In this document: positions 33,626 through 41,822 of the stretch, piece by piece
Numbering within the stretch: the first letter of the stretch is position 1
Layout of the letters: every line of letters begins with the position of its first letter
Assembly (NCBI RefSeq): GCF_030719295.1
Contig: NZ_CP120997.1
Span: 2,793,501-2,857,500 of the forward strand
Length of the DNA: 64,000 bases
Source: Streptomyces sp. Mut1
Lineage (GTDB): Bacteria; Actinomycetota; Actinomycetes; Streptomycetales; Streptomycetaceae
Direction: 5' to 3'
The notes under the pieces: generated by a model
What the model was told of the DNA's origin: nothing
The model's input: the letters and a program-made list of their open reading frames with translations, nothing else
The model's database searches: none
Translations under genes and position numbers: made by a program

Positions 33626-36600
33626 CTACACGTGCGTACGCAGCAACGTCCGCATCGTCCGCATGGCCACCGACAGGTTCGCCAGGTCGAACGCGTCCGA
33701 CCCCTGGATCTCCTCCAGCGTGGACCGCGACCGCGCCAGGATCGCCGCGTTCTTCTCCTCCCACGCCTCGAACCGCTCCTGCGGCGAGGACGCCCCGTCG
33801 CCCACGCTCAGCACATCGCCCGTGAGCGCCGCGTGCGCCGCGTACAGGTCCTCACGGATGGACGCACGGGCCATGGACTGCCAGCGGTCGGCCCGCGGCA
33901 GCTCGATGATCCGGTCCATCAGCTGGGTGATCCCCAGCCGGTCCGCGAGGTCGTAGTACACCTCGGCGACGGCCAGCGGATCCTTGCCCGTACGGTCGGC
34001 GATCGCCACGATGTCGAGCGCCGGGAAGGCGGACGAGAAGCCGGCGACGCGCTGCGCCAGCTCGTCCGGGACGCCCGCCTCGGTGAGCTCGTCGAGGATG
34101 CCCTGGTACCACTCCTGGTCGGCACCCTTCAGCATCTTGGGCAGCCCGGCCCACACCTGCTCGACGCCGTCGCGGAAGAAGTCGACCGTCTCGGAGATGG
34201 CGAGCGGCTGCGGCCGGTTGCCGAGCAGCCAGCGCGAACCCCGCTCGACGAGCCGGCGCGAGTGCAGCCGGATACGGGTCTGCACAGCGGCGGCGACCTT
34301 GTTGTCGAGGGCCTCGACGGCGTCCCACACCTGGCTGAGCCCGAAGATCTCGCGGGCCGCGAACTGCGCCCGCACGATCTCCTCGATCGAGGCACCGGTC
34401 TCTTCCCGCAGCCGGTGCAGGAAGGTCGAACCACCGCTGTTGACCGTGTCGTTGACGAGGACCGTGGTGATGATCTCGCGCCGCAGCGCGTGGGCGTCGA
34501 CCGCCTCGGCGTAACGCTCGCGCAGCTGCTGCGGGAAGTAGGCGTGCAGCAGCTTCTGCAGGTGCGGGTCGTCCGGCAGGCTGGTCCCGATCAGCTCCTG
34601 CGCCGCCGTGATCTTCGTGTACGCGAGCAGCACGGCCAGCTCGGGCTGGCTGAGCCCCTTGCCGGCGGCCAGCAGTTCACGGATCTGCCGGTCGGTGGGC
34701 AGGAACTCAAGGGCCCGGTCGAGATACCCGTCGCGGCCCAGCCGGCGCATGAACCGCTGGTGGGCGTGGAGCAGCGAGGGTGCCTGGGTGACGGCGTTGG
34801 CCAGGGCGGTGTTCTGCGCGTAGTTGTTGCGCAGCACCAGGTGGCCGATCTCGTCGGTCATCTCGGCGAGCAGCTTGTTGCGCTGCTTGACGGTCATGTC
34901 GCCGTCCCGGACGAGGCCGTTGAGCAGGATCTTGATGTTCACCTCGTGGTCGGAGGTGTCCACACCGGCGCTGTTGTCGATCGCGTCGGTGTTGATCCGG
35001 CCGCCGCCCCGGGAGAACTCGATCCGGCCGAGCTGGGTGGCACCGAGGTTGCCGCCCTCGCCGACGACCTTGGCGCGCAGGTCGGCGCCGTTGACGCGGA
35101 TCGCGTCGTTGGCCTTGTCGCCGACGTCCGCGTTCGATTCGGCGGAGGACTTGATGTACGTGCCGATGCCGCCGTTCCACGCCAGGTCGACGGGGGCCTT
35201 GAGGATGGTCTGCATCAGCTCGGCGGGCGTCATCTTGATGACCCCCGGCTCGATGCCGAGCGCCTCGCGCATGTGGGCGTTGACCGGGATGGACTTGGCG
35301 CTGCGCGGGTGGACGCCGCCGCCCGCGGAGATCAGTTCCTTGTCGTAGTCGGCCCAGGAGCTGCGCGGCAGGTCGAAGAGGCGGCGCCGCTCGGCGTAGG
35401 AGGTCGCGGCGTCCGGGGTCGGGTCGATGAAGATGTGCCGGTGGTCGAAGGCGGCGACGAGCCGGATGTGCTCGGAGAGCAGCATCCCGTTGCCGAAGAC
35501 GTCGCCCGACATGTCGCCGACGCCGACGACGGTGAAGTCCTCGGTCTGGGTGTCGTGCCCGAGTTCCCGGAAGTGCCGCTTGACGGACTCCCAGGCGCCG
35601 CGGGCGGTGATGCCCATGCCCTTGTGGTCGTAACCCGCGGACCCGCCGGAGGCGAACGCGTCACCGAGCCAGAAGCCGTAGTCGACGGCGACCTCGTTGG
35701 CGATGTCGGAGAACTTCGCGGTGCCCTTGTCGGCGGCGACCACGAGGTAGGTGTCGTCCTCGTCGTGCCGGACGACGTCCTTGGGCGGCACGACCTCGCC
35801 GGCCACCAGGTTGTCCGTGATGTCGAGCAGCGCGGAGATGAAGGTGCGGTAGGCGGCGACGCCCTCGGCCATCCAGGCGTCCCGGTCCACGGAGGGGTCG
35901 GGAAGCTGCTTGGCGACGAAGCCGCCCTTGGCGCCGACCGGCACGATGACGGTGTTCTTCACCATCTGCGCCTTGACCAGGCCGAGGATCTCGGTACGGA
36001 AGTCCTCGCGCCGGTCCGACCAGCGCAGTCCGCCGCGGGCGACCTTGCCGAAGCGCAGGTGGACGCCCTCCACGCGCGGCGAGTAGACCCAGATCTCGAA
36101 CGCCGGGCGGGGCGCGGGCAGGTCCGGGATGGACTGCGGGTCGAACTTCATCGACACGTACGCGTGCGGCCCGCCGTCGTCCCCGCGCTGGAAGAAGTTG
36201 GTGCGCAGGGTCGCCTTGATGACGGTGAGGAAGGACCGCAGGATGCGGTCCTCGTCCAGCGAGGCGACCTGGTCGAGGGCGCCGTCGAGCTCTTCGAGGA
36301 GCCCGTCGATCAGCTCGGTGCCCGCGCTCTGGCGCCCCGGGGACATCCGGGCCTCGAAGAGCGAGACCAGCAGCCGGGTGGTGTGGACGTTGTTCTGGAG
36401 GGTGGACTCCATGTAGTCCTGGCTGAACGTGGAACCGGCCTGGCGCAGGTACTTCGCGTAGGCACGCAGCACCACGGCCTGCCGCCAGTCGAGACCGGCG
36501 CCCAGCACCAGCGCGTTGAAGCCGTCGTTCTCCGCCTCGCCGGTCCAGACGGCGGCGAAGGCCTCCTGGAACCGCTCGCGGGCGCCGTCGGCCAGGTAGC

Positions 36601-38659
36601 CGGCGCTGCCCGTGCCCTGCGGCATCCGCAAACCGAAGTCGTAGATCCACGCGTGTGTACGGTCGGCGCAGCGCAGCTCGTACGGGCGCTCGTCCACGAC
36701 CTCGACGCCGAGCCGCTGGAGGGCGGGCAGGACGGCGGACAGCGAGACCTGCTCGCCGGTGCGGTAGATCTTGAAGCGGCGCTCGCCGGGGGCGGCGCCG
36801 ACCGGCTCGTACAGGCTGAGGGAGAAGTTCCGCTCGCTGTCCTTGAGGGCTTCGAGGTGGACCAGGTCGGCGACGGCGGCGCGCGCCGAGTGGTCGGCCT
36901 TGTAGCCCTCGGGGAACGAGTGCCCGTACAGGCGCAGCAGTTCGGCGGCGCGCTCCTCGCCGCACTCGGCGTTCAGCGCCTCCTGGAAGCCGTCGGCCCA
37001 GGAACGGGCGGCCTCCACCAGGCGGGCCTCGATGCGGTCGGCCTCGGCGTCGGTGAGGCTCGGCAGCTCGCTGCCCTGGGCGACCCGGACGACGAAGTGC
37101 AGCCGGGACAGGATCGACTCGGTGTTCCAGGCGGTGAAGTCGACGCTGGTGCCGTTCAGCTCCTCCTTGAGGATGTCGATCAGCCGCAGCCGCACACCGG
37201 TGGTGTAGCGGTCGCGCGGCAGGTAGACGATCGCGGAGTAGTAGCGGCCGTACTCGTCCTGGCGCAGGTAGAGCCGCAGCCGGCGGCGCTCCTGGAGGTA
37301 GAGCACCGAGGTGACGACCGAACGCAGCTGGTCGACGGGCGTCTGGAACAGCTCGTCGCGCGGGTAGGTCTCCAGGATCTGGAGCAGGTCGCGGCCGTCG
37401 TGGCTGTTGGGCGTGAAGCCCGCGCCGTCCAGCACCTCGGCGACCTTGCGGCGGACGACGGGGACCCGGCGCACGGACTCGGTGTAGGCGGCGGACGAGA
37501 ACAGGCCGAGGAAGCGGCGCTCACCGATGACGTTGCCCTCGGCGTCGAACTTCTTCACGCCGACGTAGTCGAGGTAGCCGGGGCGGTGCACGGTCGCCCG
37601 GCTGTTGGCCTTCGTCAGGACGAGCAGCTTGTGCTCGCGGGCCTTGGCGCGGGCGTCGGCGGGCAGCCGGTCGAAGGAGGGGCTGACCGGGTGCGCCTCG
37701 TCCTCGGTGTGGTGCGGGTCCGAGCGCAGGATGCCGAGGCCGGTGCCGGGGACGGCGGCCAGGGCGTCGTCGTCCTTCAGCTCGTACTCGCGGTAGCCGA
37801 GGAAGGTGAAGTGGTCGGCGGCGAGCCAGCGCAGCAGTTCCCTGGCCTCGTTGATCTCGTCGTCGGCGAGGTCGTCGAGCGGCTCGCCGGGCAGGTCGTC
37901 GGCGATGCGCAGCGCCGCGTCCCGCATCTTCTCCCAGTCCTCGACGGTCTCCCGTACGTCGGACAGGACGCGCAGCAGGTCGCTCTGGATCTGCTTGAGG
38001 TCGGCGCGGTCGGTCTCGCGGTCGATCTCGACGTGGATCCAGGACTCGACGACCGCGTCGTGCGGCAGCGCCGCCTTGGCGTCCTTCGCCCCCTTGGCGT
38101 TCTTCCGGCCGAGCTGGGGTCCGGTGGAGATACCGGCGCCCTCGGTGAGGACCTCGACCAGCTTGCCGGTCAGATCACGCCGGACGATGACCTGCGGGTG
38201 GATCACGACGTGGATGCCGCGGCCCTGGCGGGAGAGCTCGTTGGTGACGGAGTCCACGAGGAACGGCATGTCGTCCGTGACGACCTCGATCACGGTGTGG
38301 CTGCACGTCCAGCCGTTCTCCTCGACGGTCGGGGTGTGCACCCGGACGTTCGCCTTGCCCTGGGGCCGGTCCTCGGCGAGCCGGTAGTGGGACGAGGCGG
38401 CGCCGAAGACGTCGACCGGGTCCCGGCCCGCGAGGTCCTCGGGAGCGGTGTGGAGGTAGTAGCGCTGGAGATAGGAGAGCAGGACGTCCTGGCGGGAACC
38501 CTCCTGACCGGCCCCCGTGCCGTCGTCGGCCGAGGCGGCCGCGACGCGCACCCGGGCCGCACCGCCCGGCCCGCCGACACCACCGCCCGGGCTGTTGTCA
38601 GCTACCTTGGCAGCCCGTGCGAGCAGCTCGGCCTTGGCTTCGTCCAGCTTGGTCTGCAT
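33626..38659 (-). CDS. gdh: NAD-specific glutamate dehydrogenase, large (180-kDa) class
   Basis: Catabolic enzyme converting glutamate and NAD+ to 2-oxoglutarate and ammonium. At 1677 residues it belongs to the L_180 class first described in Streptomyces clavuligerus. A long N-terminal half (with ACT-like regulatory segments in this class) precedes the catalytic core. The core includes the segment FGKVARGGLRWSDRREDFRTE and the catalytic Lys region VIVPVGAKGGFVAK (about residue 905). Further on are VVGVGDMSGDVFGNGML (dinucleotide fold) and GGGVHPRSAKSIPV. The ATG at 38659 is preceded by AGGAG with 9-nt spacing. It appears to be monocistronic, with a repeat array downstream and a 390-nt region upstream. 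Confidence 0.96.
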   Translation of the reverse strand: MQTKLDEAKAELLARAAKVADNSPGGGVGGPGGAARVRVAAASADDGTGAGQEGSRQDVLLSYLQRYYLHTAPEDLAGRDPVDVFGAASSHYRLAEDRPQGKANVRVHTPTVEENGWTCSHTVIEVVTDDMPFLVDSVTNELSRQGRGIHVVIHPQVIVRRDLTGKLVEVLTEGAGISTGPQLGRKNAKGAKDAKAALPHDAVVESWIHVEIDRETDRADLKQIQSDLLRVLSDVRETVEDWEKMRDAALRIADDLPGEPLDDLADDEINEARELLRWLAADHFTFLGYREYELKDDDALAAVPGTGLGILRSDPHHTEDEAHPVSPSFDRLPADARAKAREHKLLVLTKANSRATVHRPGYLDYVGVKKFDAEGNVIGERRFLGLFSSAAYTESVRRVPVVRRKVAEVLDGAGFTPNSHDGRDLLQILETYPRDELFQTPVDQLRSVVTSVLYLQERRRLRLYLRQDEYGRYYSAIVYLPRDRYTTGVRLRLIDILKEELNGTSVDFTAWNTESILSRLHFVVRVAQGSELPSLTDAEADRIEARLVEAARSWADGFQEALNAECGEERAAELLRLYGHSFPEGYKADHSARAAVADLVHLEALKDSERNFSLSLYEPVGAAPGERRFKIYRTGEQVSLSAVLPALQRLGVEVVDERPYELRCADRTHAWIYDFGLRMPQGTGSAGYLADGARERFQEAFAAVWTGEAENDGFNALVLGAGLDWRQAVVLRAYAKYLRQAGSTFSQDYMESTLQNNVHTTRLLVSLFEARMSPGRQSAGTELIDGLLEELDGALDQVASLDEDRILRSFLTVIKATLRTNFFQRGDDGGPHAYVSMKFDPQSIPDLPAPRPAFEIWVYSPRVEGVHLRFGKVARGGLRWSDRREDFRTEILGLVKAQMVKNTVIVPVGAKGGFVAKQLPDPSVDRDAWMAEGVAAYRTFISALLDITDNLVAGEVVPPKDVVRHDEDDTYLVVAADKGTAKFSDIANEVAVDYGFWLGDAFASGGSAGYDHKGMGITARGAWESVKRHFRELGHDTQTEDFTVVGVGDMSGDVFGNGMLLSEHIRLVAAFDHRHIFIDPTPDAATSYAERRRLFDLPRSSWADYDKELISAGGGVHPRSAKSIPVNAHMREALGIEPGVIKMTPAELMQTILKAPVDLAWNGGIGTYIKSSAESNADVGDKANDAIRVNGADLRAKVVGEGGNLGATQLGRIEFSRGGGRINTDAIDNSAGVDTSDHEVNIKILLNGLVRDGDMTVKQRNKLLAEMTDEIGHLVLRNNYAQNTALANAVTQAPSLLHAHQRFMRRLGRDGYLDRALEFLPTDRQIRELLAAGKGLSQPELAVLLAYTKITAAQELIGTSLPDDPHLQKLLHAYFPQQLRERYAEAVDAHALRREIITTVLVNDTVNSGGSTFLHRLREETGASIEEIVRAQFAAREIFGLSQVWDAVEALDNKVAAAVQTRIRLHSRRLVERGSRWLLGNRPQPLAISETVDFFRDGVEQVWAGLPKMLKGADQEWYQGILDELTEAGVPDELAQRVAGFSSAFPALDIVAIADRTGKDPLAVAEVYYDLADRLGITQLMDRIIELPRADRWQSMARASIREDLYAAHAALTGDVLSVGDGASSPQERFEAWEEKNAAILARSRSTLEEIQGSDAFDLANLSVAMRTMRTLLRTHV

Positions 38660-39050
38660 GTCCTCTGGCTCCTGTCGCGCGCCGTTGCGTGACGTAGGTG
38701 AAAAGGTCGGCGTAACGCCAAGACGCGGGGTTTCCGGTCTGGGTCGACGCTATGCCGCGATGAGAGATCCCCGGGACCTTATTGGCCATTTTCGGCGGTC
38801 GGGCCGGGCAAGAAGGATCAGTCGGGACGACCCGGGCACTGTGGCGCTCCGGGCGGCGGCCGGGGGCTTCGCTGCCCCCGAGGCGTATCGCGCTGATCAC
38901 GGGGTCCAGGCTATCTCGCCCGCGCCCGTCACCGTCACGTTCCGGATGTGTACAAAAGAACGCCACGAAATTTGACACTCTGGACAGACCGGGCCCGCCG
39001 CGCGGGGAACGGCTGCGCACCCGGGAACGGCCCACCCGACCGGGAACGCC
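38660..39050. other. Upstream region of gdh
   Basis: No gene seen in about 390 nt between the HAD gene stop and the gdh ATG. It must contain the gdh promoter. I looked for a GlnR box and found only an isolated GTTAC half-site. Confidence 0.4.
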
Positions 39051-39734
39051 CTACTCCGCCAGCCGCTCCGCGAGGGCCGTGGCCTCGGCCAGGCTGTCCA
39101 CGACGGGCACACCGGCCTTCTCCAGACCGGCCCGGCTGTGCGAGCCGCCCGTGTAGAGGACCGCCTTGGCCCCGACGTGGGCGGCGGCCACGGCGTCGTC
39201 CACCGCGTCGCCTATGACGACCGTGTGGCGCGGGGATATCCCGCCCAGGGCCGCGAGCTCCGCGAGGTGCCGCTCCATGTACCGCGCCTTGCTGCCGCCG
39301 GACGGTCCGGTGCGCCCGTCGACGCGCACGAAGTGCCGCTCGATGCCGTACCCCCGTACGACGGGGACCAGCTCCTCGTGCTGGTACATGCTCATGATCG
39401 ACTGGCTCCGCCCGGTCAGCTGCCACTGGGCGAGCAGCTCGGCGGCGCCGGCGGTCAGCCCGCAGGCGTCCCGCTGCTCGGTGTAGTGGCGGTGGAAGGC
39501 GCCGTCCATGCGCTCCCACTCGGCGTCGGTGGGAAGGCGGCCCATCAGCCGCTCGTAGAAACGGGGTATCGGGACGCAGTACGTCTCCCGGTACCGCTCC
39601 ACGGTGATCGGGGCCAGGCCGATCTCGCCGAACGCGGCGTTGGTCGCGCCGACGACGGCGGTGTTGTCGTCGAGCAGCGTGCCGTTCCAGTCCCAGACCA
39701 GATGCGTGCGGCGATTTCCCGGCGTAGTACCCAT
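39051..39734 (-). CDS. HAD family hydrolase, phosphoglycolate-phosphatase-like
   Basis: Probable phosphatase of 227 residues. Motif I is VWDWNGTLLDD near the N-terminus: the nucleophile Asp is present, but the usual second Asp (DxD) is Asn. Motif II Ser lies in QSIMSMY, a motif III Lys in GGSKARYM, and motif IV is VVIGDAVDDAVAA. The helical cap lies between motifs I and II. Start is the ATG at 39734: a TTGTCAGTG-N8-TATTTT promoter ends 7 nt before it, so the transcript would begin at the start codon. Upstream in-frame codons lie inside the promoter. In other bacteria Gph-type enzymes remove phosphoglycolate released during DNA end repair, which would suit the promoter type (inference). The substrate is not shown by sequence. 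Confidence 0.87.
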   Translation of the reverse strand: MGTTPGNRRTHLVWDWNGTLLDDNTAVVGATNAAFGEIGLAPITVERYRETYCVPIPRFYERLMGRLPTDAEWERMDGAFHRHYTEQRDACGLTAGAAELLAQWQLTGRSQSIMSMYQHEELVPVVRGYGIERHFVRVDGRTGPSGGSKARYMERHLAELAALGGISPRHTVVIGDAVDDAVAAAHVGAKAVLYTGGSHSRAGLEKAGVPVVDSLAEATALAERLAE

Positions 39735-39741
39735 GCCCAGA

Positions 39742-39764
39742 AAAATACTCGCCCCCACTGACAA
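39742..39764 (-). promoter_or_regulatory. RecA-NDp/PafBC-type promoter of the HAD gene
   Basis: On the minus strand, TTGTCAGTG (39764–39756), 8-nt spacer, TATTTT (39747–39742). Perfect match to TTGTCRGTG-N8-TAnnnT. The ATG lies after 7 further nt, predicting a leaderless mRNA. Confidence 0.75.
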
Positions 39765-39772
39765 CGGACCGG

Positions 39773-40279
39773 CTACCCGATGAGGTGGGGAATCTCCTGG
39801 ACCCCGAACCAGAGCAGTTCGTGGTCCTCGGCGCCGTCCACGGTGAACTGCGCGTCGTCGTCACCGAGGTCCGCGGCCCCGAGCGCGGCGGCGGCGGCCG
39901 TGACGTCCTTGTCCGCGTCGTCGGAGTCGACATGGACCGCTGCGGCGGCGGTCAGCCGCACGGCGACGGGGATCGTGACCTCGCCGAGCGAGGAGGCGTC
40001 GAGAATGTGGTCCGGGTCGGCGACCGCGGCGTTGTCCGGGACATCGACGGCGACGACGACCCGGCGCCGGACGGCCTGCGGGTCCCCGGCGATCAGCCGC
40101 AGCGAGGCGGAGGCGGCCCGGCTGAGCGCCGCGTACTCCAGCTCCTCGATGTCGTCGGAGACGTACCACTCGCGCAGGGCGGGGGTCACCGCGTAGGCGG
40201 TGAACGGACCGGGCCCCAGTTCGCCGGCCCGGTGCGCCGCTGCGAGACCGGCGAGGGTCAGAGGAACGTACACGCGCAT
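39773..40279 (-). CDS. Conserved actinobacterial hypothetical protein (possibly DUF6912 family)
   Basis: Soluble acidic protein of 168 residues, start ATG at 40279 (MRVYVPLTLAGLAAAHRAGEL). It has no signal peptide or membrane segment. The first part, VYVPLTLAGL…AYAVTPALREWY, is a conserved opening that I associate from memory with a Streptomyces hypothetical family. The rest is rich in Ala and Asp and ends ELLWFGVQEIPHLIG. It stops 8 nt before the promoter element of the HAD gene on the same strand, so read-through into that gene is possible. No function can be proposed. Confidence 0.8.
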   Translation of the reverse strand: MRVYVPLTLAGLAAAHRAGELGPGPFTAYAVTPALREWYVSDDIEELEYAALSRAASASLRLIAGDPQAVRRRVVVAVDVPDNAAVADPDHILDASSLGEVTIPVAVRLTAAAAVHVDSDDADKDVTAAAAALGAADLGDDDAQFTVDGAEDHELLWFGVQEIPHLIG

Positions 40280-40568
40280 GGCAGGGCCGCTTTCGTAGTC
40301 GGAGACCCCCTCAGGATACGTGCGACGTCCCCCTTTGGAGTTACGCGTACGGGCCCCGCCCCGTCCACCCGGTGACGTCCGCTCACCCTGCCCGGCCCGC
40401 CCCGGGCCCCCGCTCCGGCAGGCCCCGACCACCCGGACAGGTGAATTCGAGCCGGTACCCGACCGGCCCCACCCACGCTTGCGGCGGCCCCCGCGCCCCC
40501 GTAGAAGATCACCAGCAGAAGTTACCGCCCGGTATTCACCGGGCCTCTGGAGCACGGGGGCTACAGCG

Positions 40569-40987
40569 ATGACCACGAACAGGACCCGGCCCGCAGGCCG
40601 GCACGACGCACGCAGGCCCGAGACCGTACCCGCCCAACGCCACCGGACCCCGAGGCGCATGCGCCCCCACCACTGGTTCGCGGAACGCCTGCTGGCGGTC
40701 CTGAGCGGCCAGCGCCCGGTCCACTGGATGCTCGGCCACACCATCGGCGAGGCCTACGACCAACTCGCCGAACTGGCCCCCCACACCCCCCTCAGAACCC
40801 GAGGCACCCGCCCGGCATCCGCCTCTGCCGAGGCGCCCAGCCGGCCCCCGGCGTGGTGGAGGCCTGCGCCAGCATCGCCGCGGGCGAAGAGGTACGAGCC
40901 ATGGCCTTCCGCCTGGAACAGGGCCCCGACCTCCGCTGGCGCTGCGCGGCGGTGGAACTGGGCAACACCCCGATGCGAACACGATGA
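40569..40987 (+). pseudogene. Rv3235-family protein gene, apparently frameshifted
   Basis: The frame from ATG at 40569 encodes an Arg/Pro-rich start and then HHWFAERLLAVLSGQRPVHW…GEAYDQLAELAPHTPLRTRGTRP, the first half of the Rv3235 family, which neighbours secA in actinobacteria. Near 40813–40825 the homology moves to the -1 frame, where RLCRGAQPAPGVVEACASIA and RAMAFRLEQGPDLRWRCAAV lead to a stop at 40985–40987. So one nucleotide is missing relative to an intact gene. In the original frame translation runs on into the low-complexity spacer until 41507. This could be a real mutation or a sequencing error. The function of the family is not known. The position before secA matches Mycobacterium, where Rv3235 is near secA1. 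Confidence 0.75.
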
Positions 40988-41087
40988 CCCACCGATGCCA
41001 ACAAATCCGCGCCCCTCCGGCGCACCTGCCCACCGAGCCCCTCCACCCGCCAACACCCCTCCCCCGCCCGCGCCGGCGCCTCTCCGG

Positions 41088-41178
41088 GGCCGCAGGGGCG
41101 CAGGGGCGCAGGGGCGCAGGGGCGGACGAGCGCAGGGGCGGACGGGACAGCAGGCCCGCAGGGGCGGCCGGGGCGCCG
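41088..41178 (+). repeat. Tandem GCAGGGGC repeats
   Basis: Four back-to-back copies of the 9-mer GCAGGGGCG followed by variants (GCAGGGGCGGACG twice). Strongly G-rich on the + strand. Confidence 0.75.
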
Positions 41179-41629
41179 GCAGGCGCCACAGGGGGCTGAA
41201 GAGGTCGGCGGTGGCCCCGCGGCTTCACAAGGACTGCGGAGGGGCCCGTCGGCCCGCAGGGGCCTGTCAGGGGGCCTACAGACCCCTGACAGAGGCCCGC
41301 ATGAGCCCTCAAAGGCCCCAGAAACCCCCAGGGGCCGCCCTGAGAGCGCCCAAGAGGCTTGGGGCGCTCTCAGGGGCCCTTTTGCGGCTCTGGGGGCCTC
41401 TGGGGCCAAGCAGGGACCCAGGGAACCATCAAGAGAGCCCAAGGGTGGCGGTGGGGGCCCTGGAGGCCTCCAGGGCCCCTGAGGCACCCCAGCCCCGCCG
41501 GCTTTGAGGCCCCGGGGCCAGGGGCGGAGCCCCGAACCCGGGCAGAGCCCCGAACCCCGAACCCCGGGCCGATCCCCAGCCCCACCCACCTCCCAGCCCG
41601 CGGGTCACCCCCGCCCACGCCCCACCCCA

Positions 41630-41700
41630 GCCCCTCCGGCGATTGAGGAGCGGGGCCCGGGGCAGCGCCCCGGTTTCGGGAAGGGGCGGGTAGGGGAACA
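41630..41700. repeat. Dispersed intergenic repeat with CTCCGGCGATTGAGGAG core
   Basis: The CCTCCGGCGATTGAGGAG palindromic core followed by GGGGCAGCGCCCC hairpin and TTTCGGGAAGGGGCGGG. Related to the GTCCGGCGCTTGAGGAC units at 33255–33520 and of a kind common between Streptomyces genes. Confidence 0.65.
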
Positions 41701-41762
41701 GGCCCGCCGCAGGCGCCCCACACCCGCACCCTCACCGCCACACACGCCCCCACCCCCACACA

Positions 41763-41800
41763 CGGCCGGGCCGGACACCAATCGGTGTCCGGCCCGGCCG
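41763..41800. terminator. secA terminator
   Basis: Perfect 17-bp stem CGGCCGGGCCGGACACC (41763–41779) and its complement (41784–41800) with a 4-nt loop, 22 nt past the secA stop. Confidence 0.88.
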
Positions 41801-41822
41801 CAAACCACAACGTCAGCGCAAG

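Larger units (their letters stand above)
40988..41822. other. Low-complexity intergenic spacer before the secA terminator
   Basis: 835 nt without a believable gene. It contains G-rich tandem repeats (41088–41178), a stretch of GAGCCCC/CCCTGA-like repeats, and a dispersed Streptomyces repeat near 41630–41700. Long open frames here reflect composition only. Confidence 0.7.

Noticed and set aside
33512..38692. 1726-residue open frame opposite gdh
   Set aside because: Antisense frame created by third-position GC bias in the gdh gene; no recognisable motifs.
38700..38760. GlnR box upstream of gdh
   Set aside because: Only an isolated GTTAC half was found; the second half at the required 6-nt spacing is missing.
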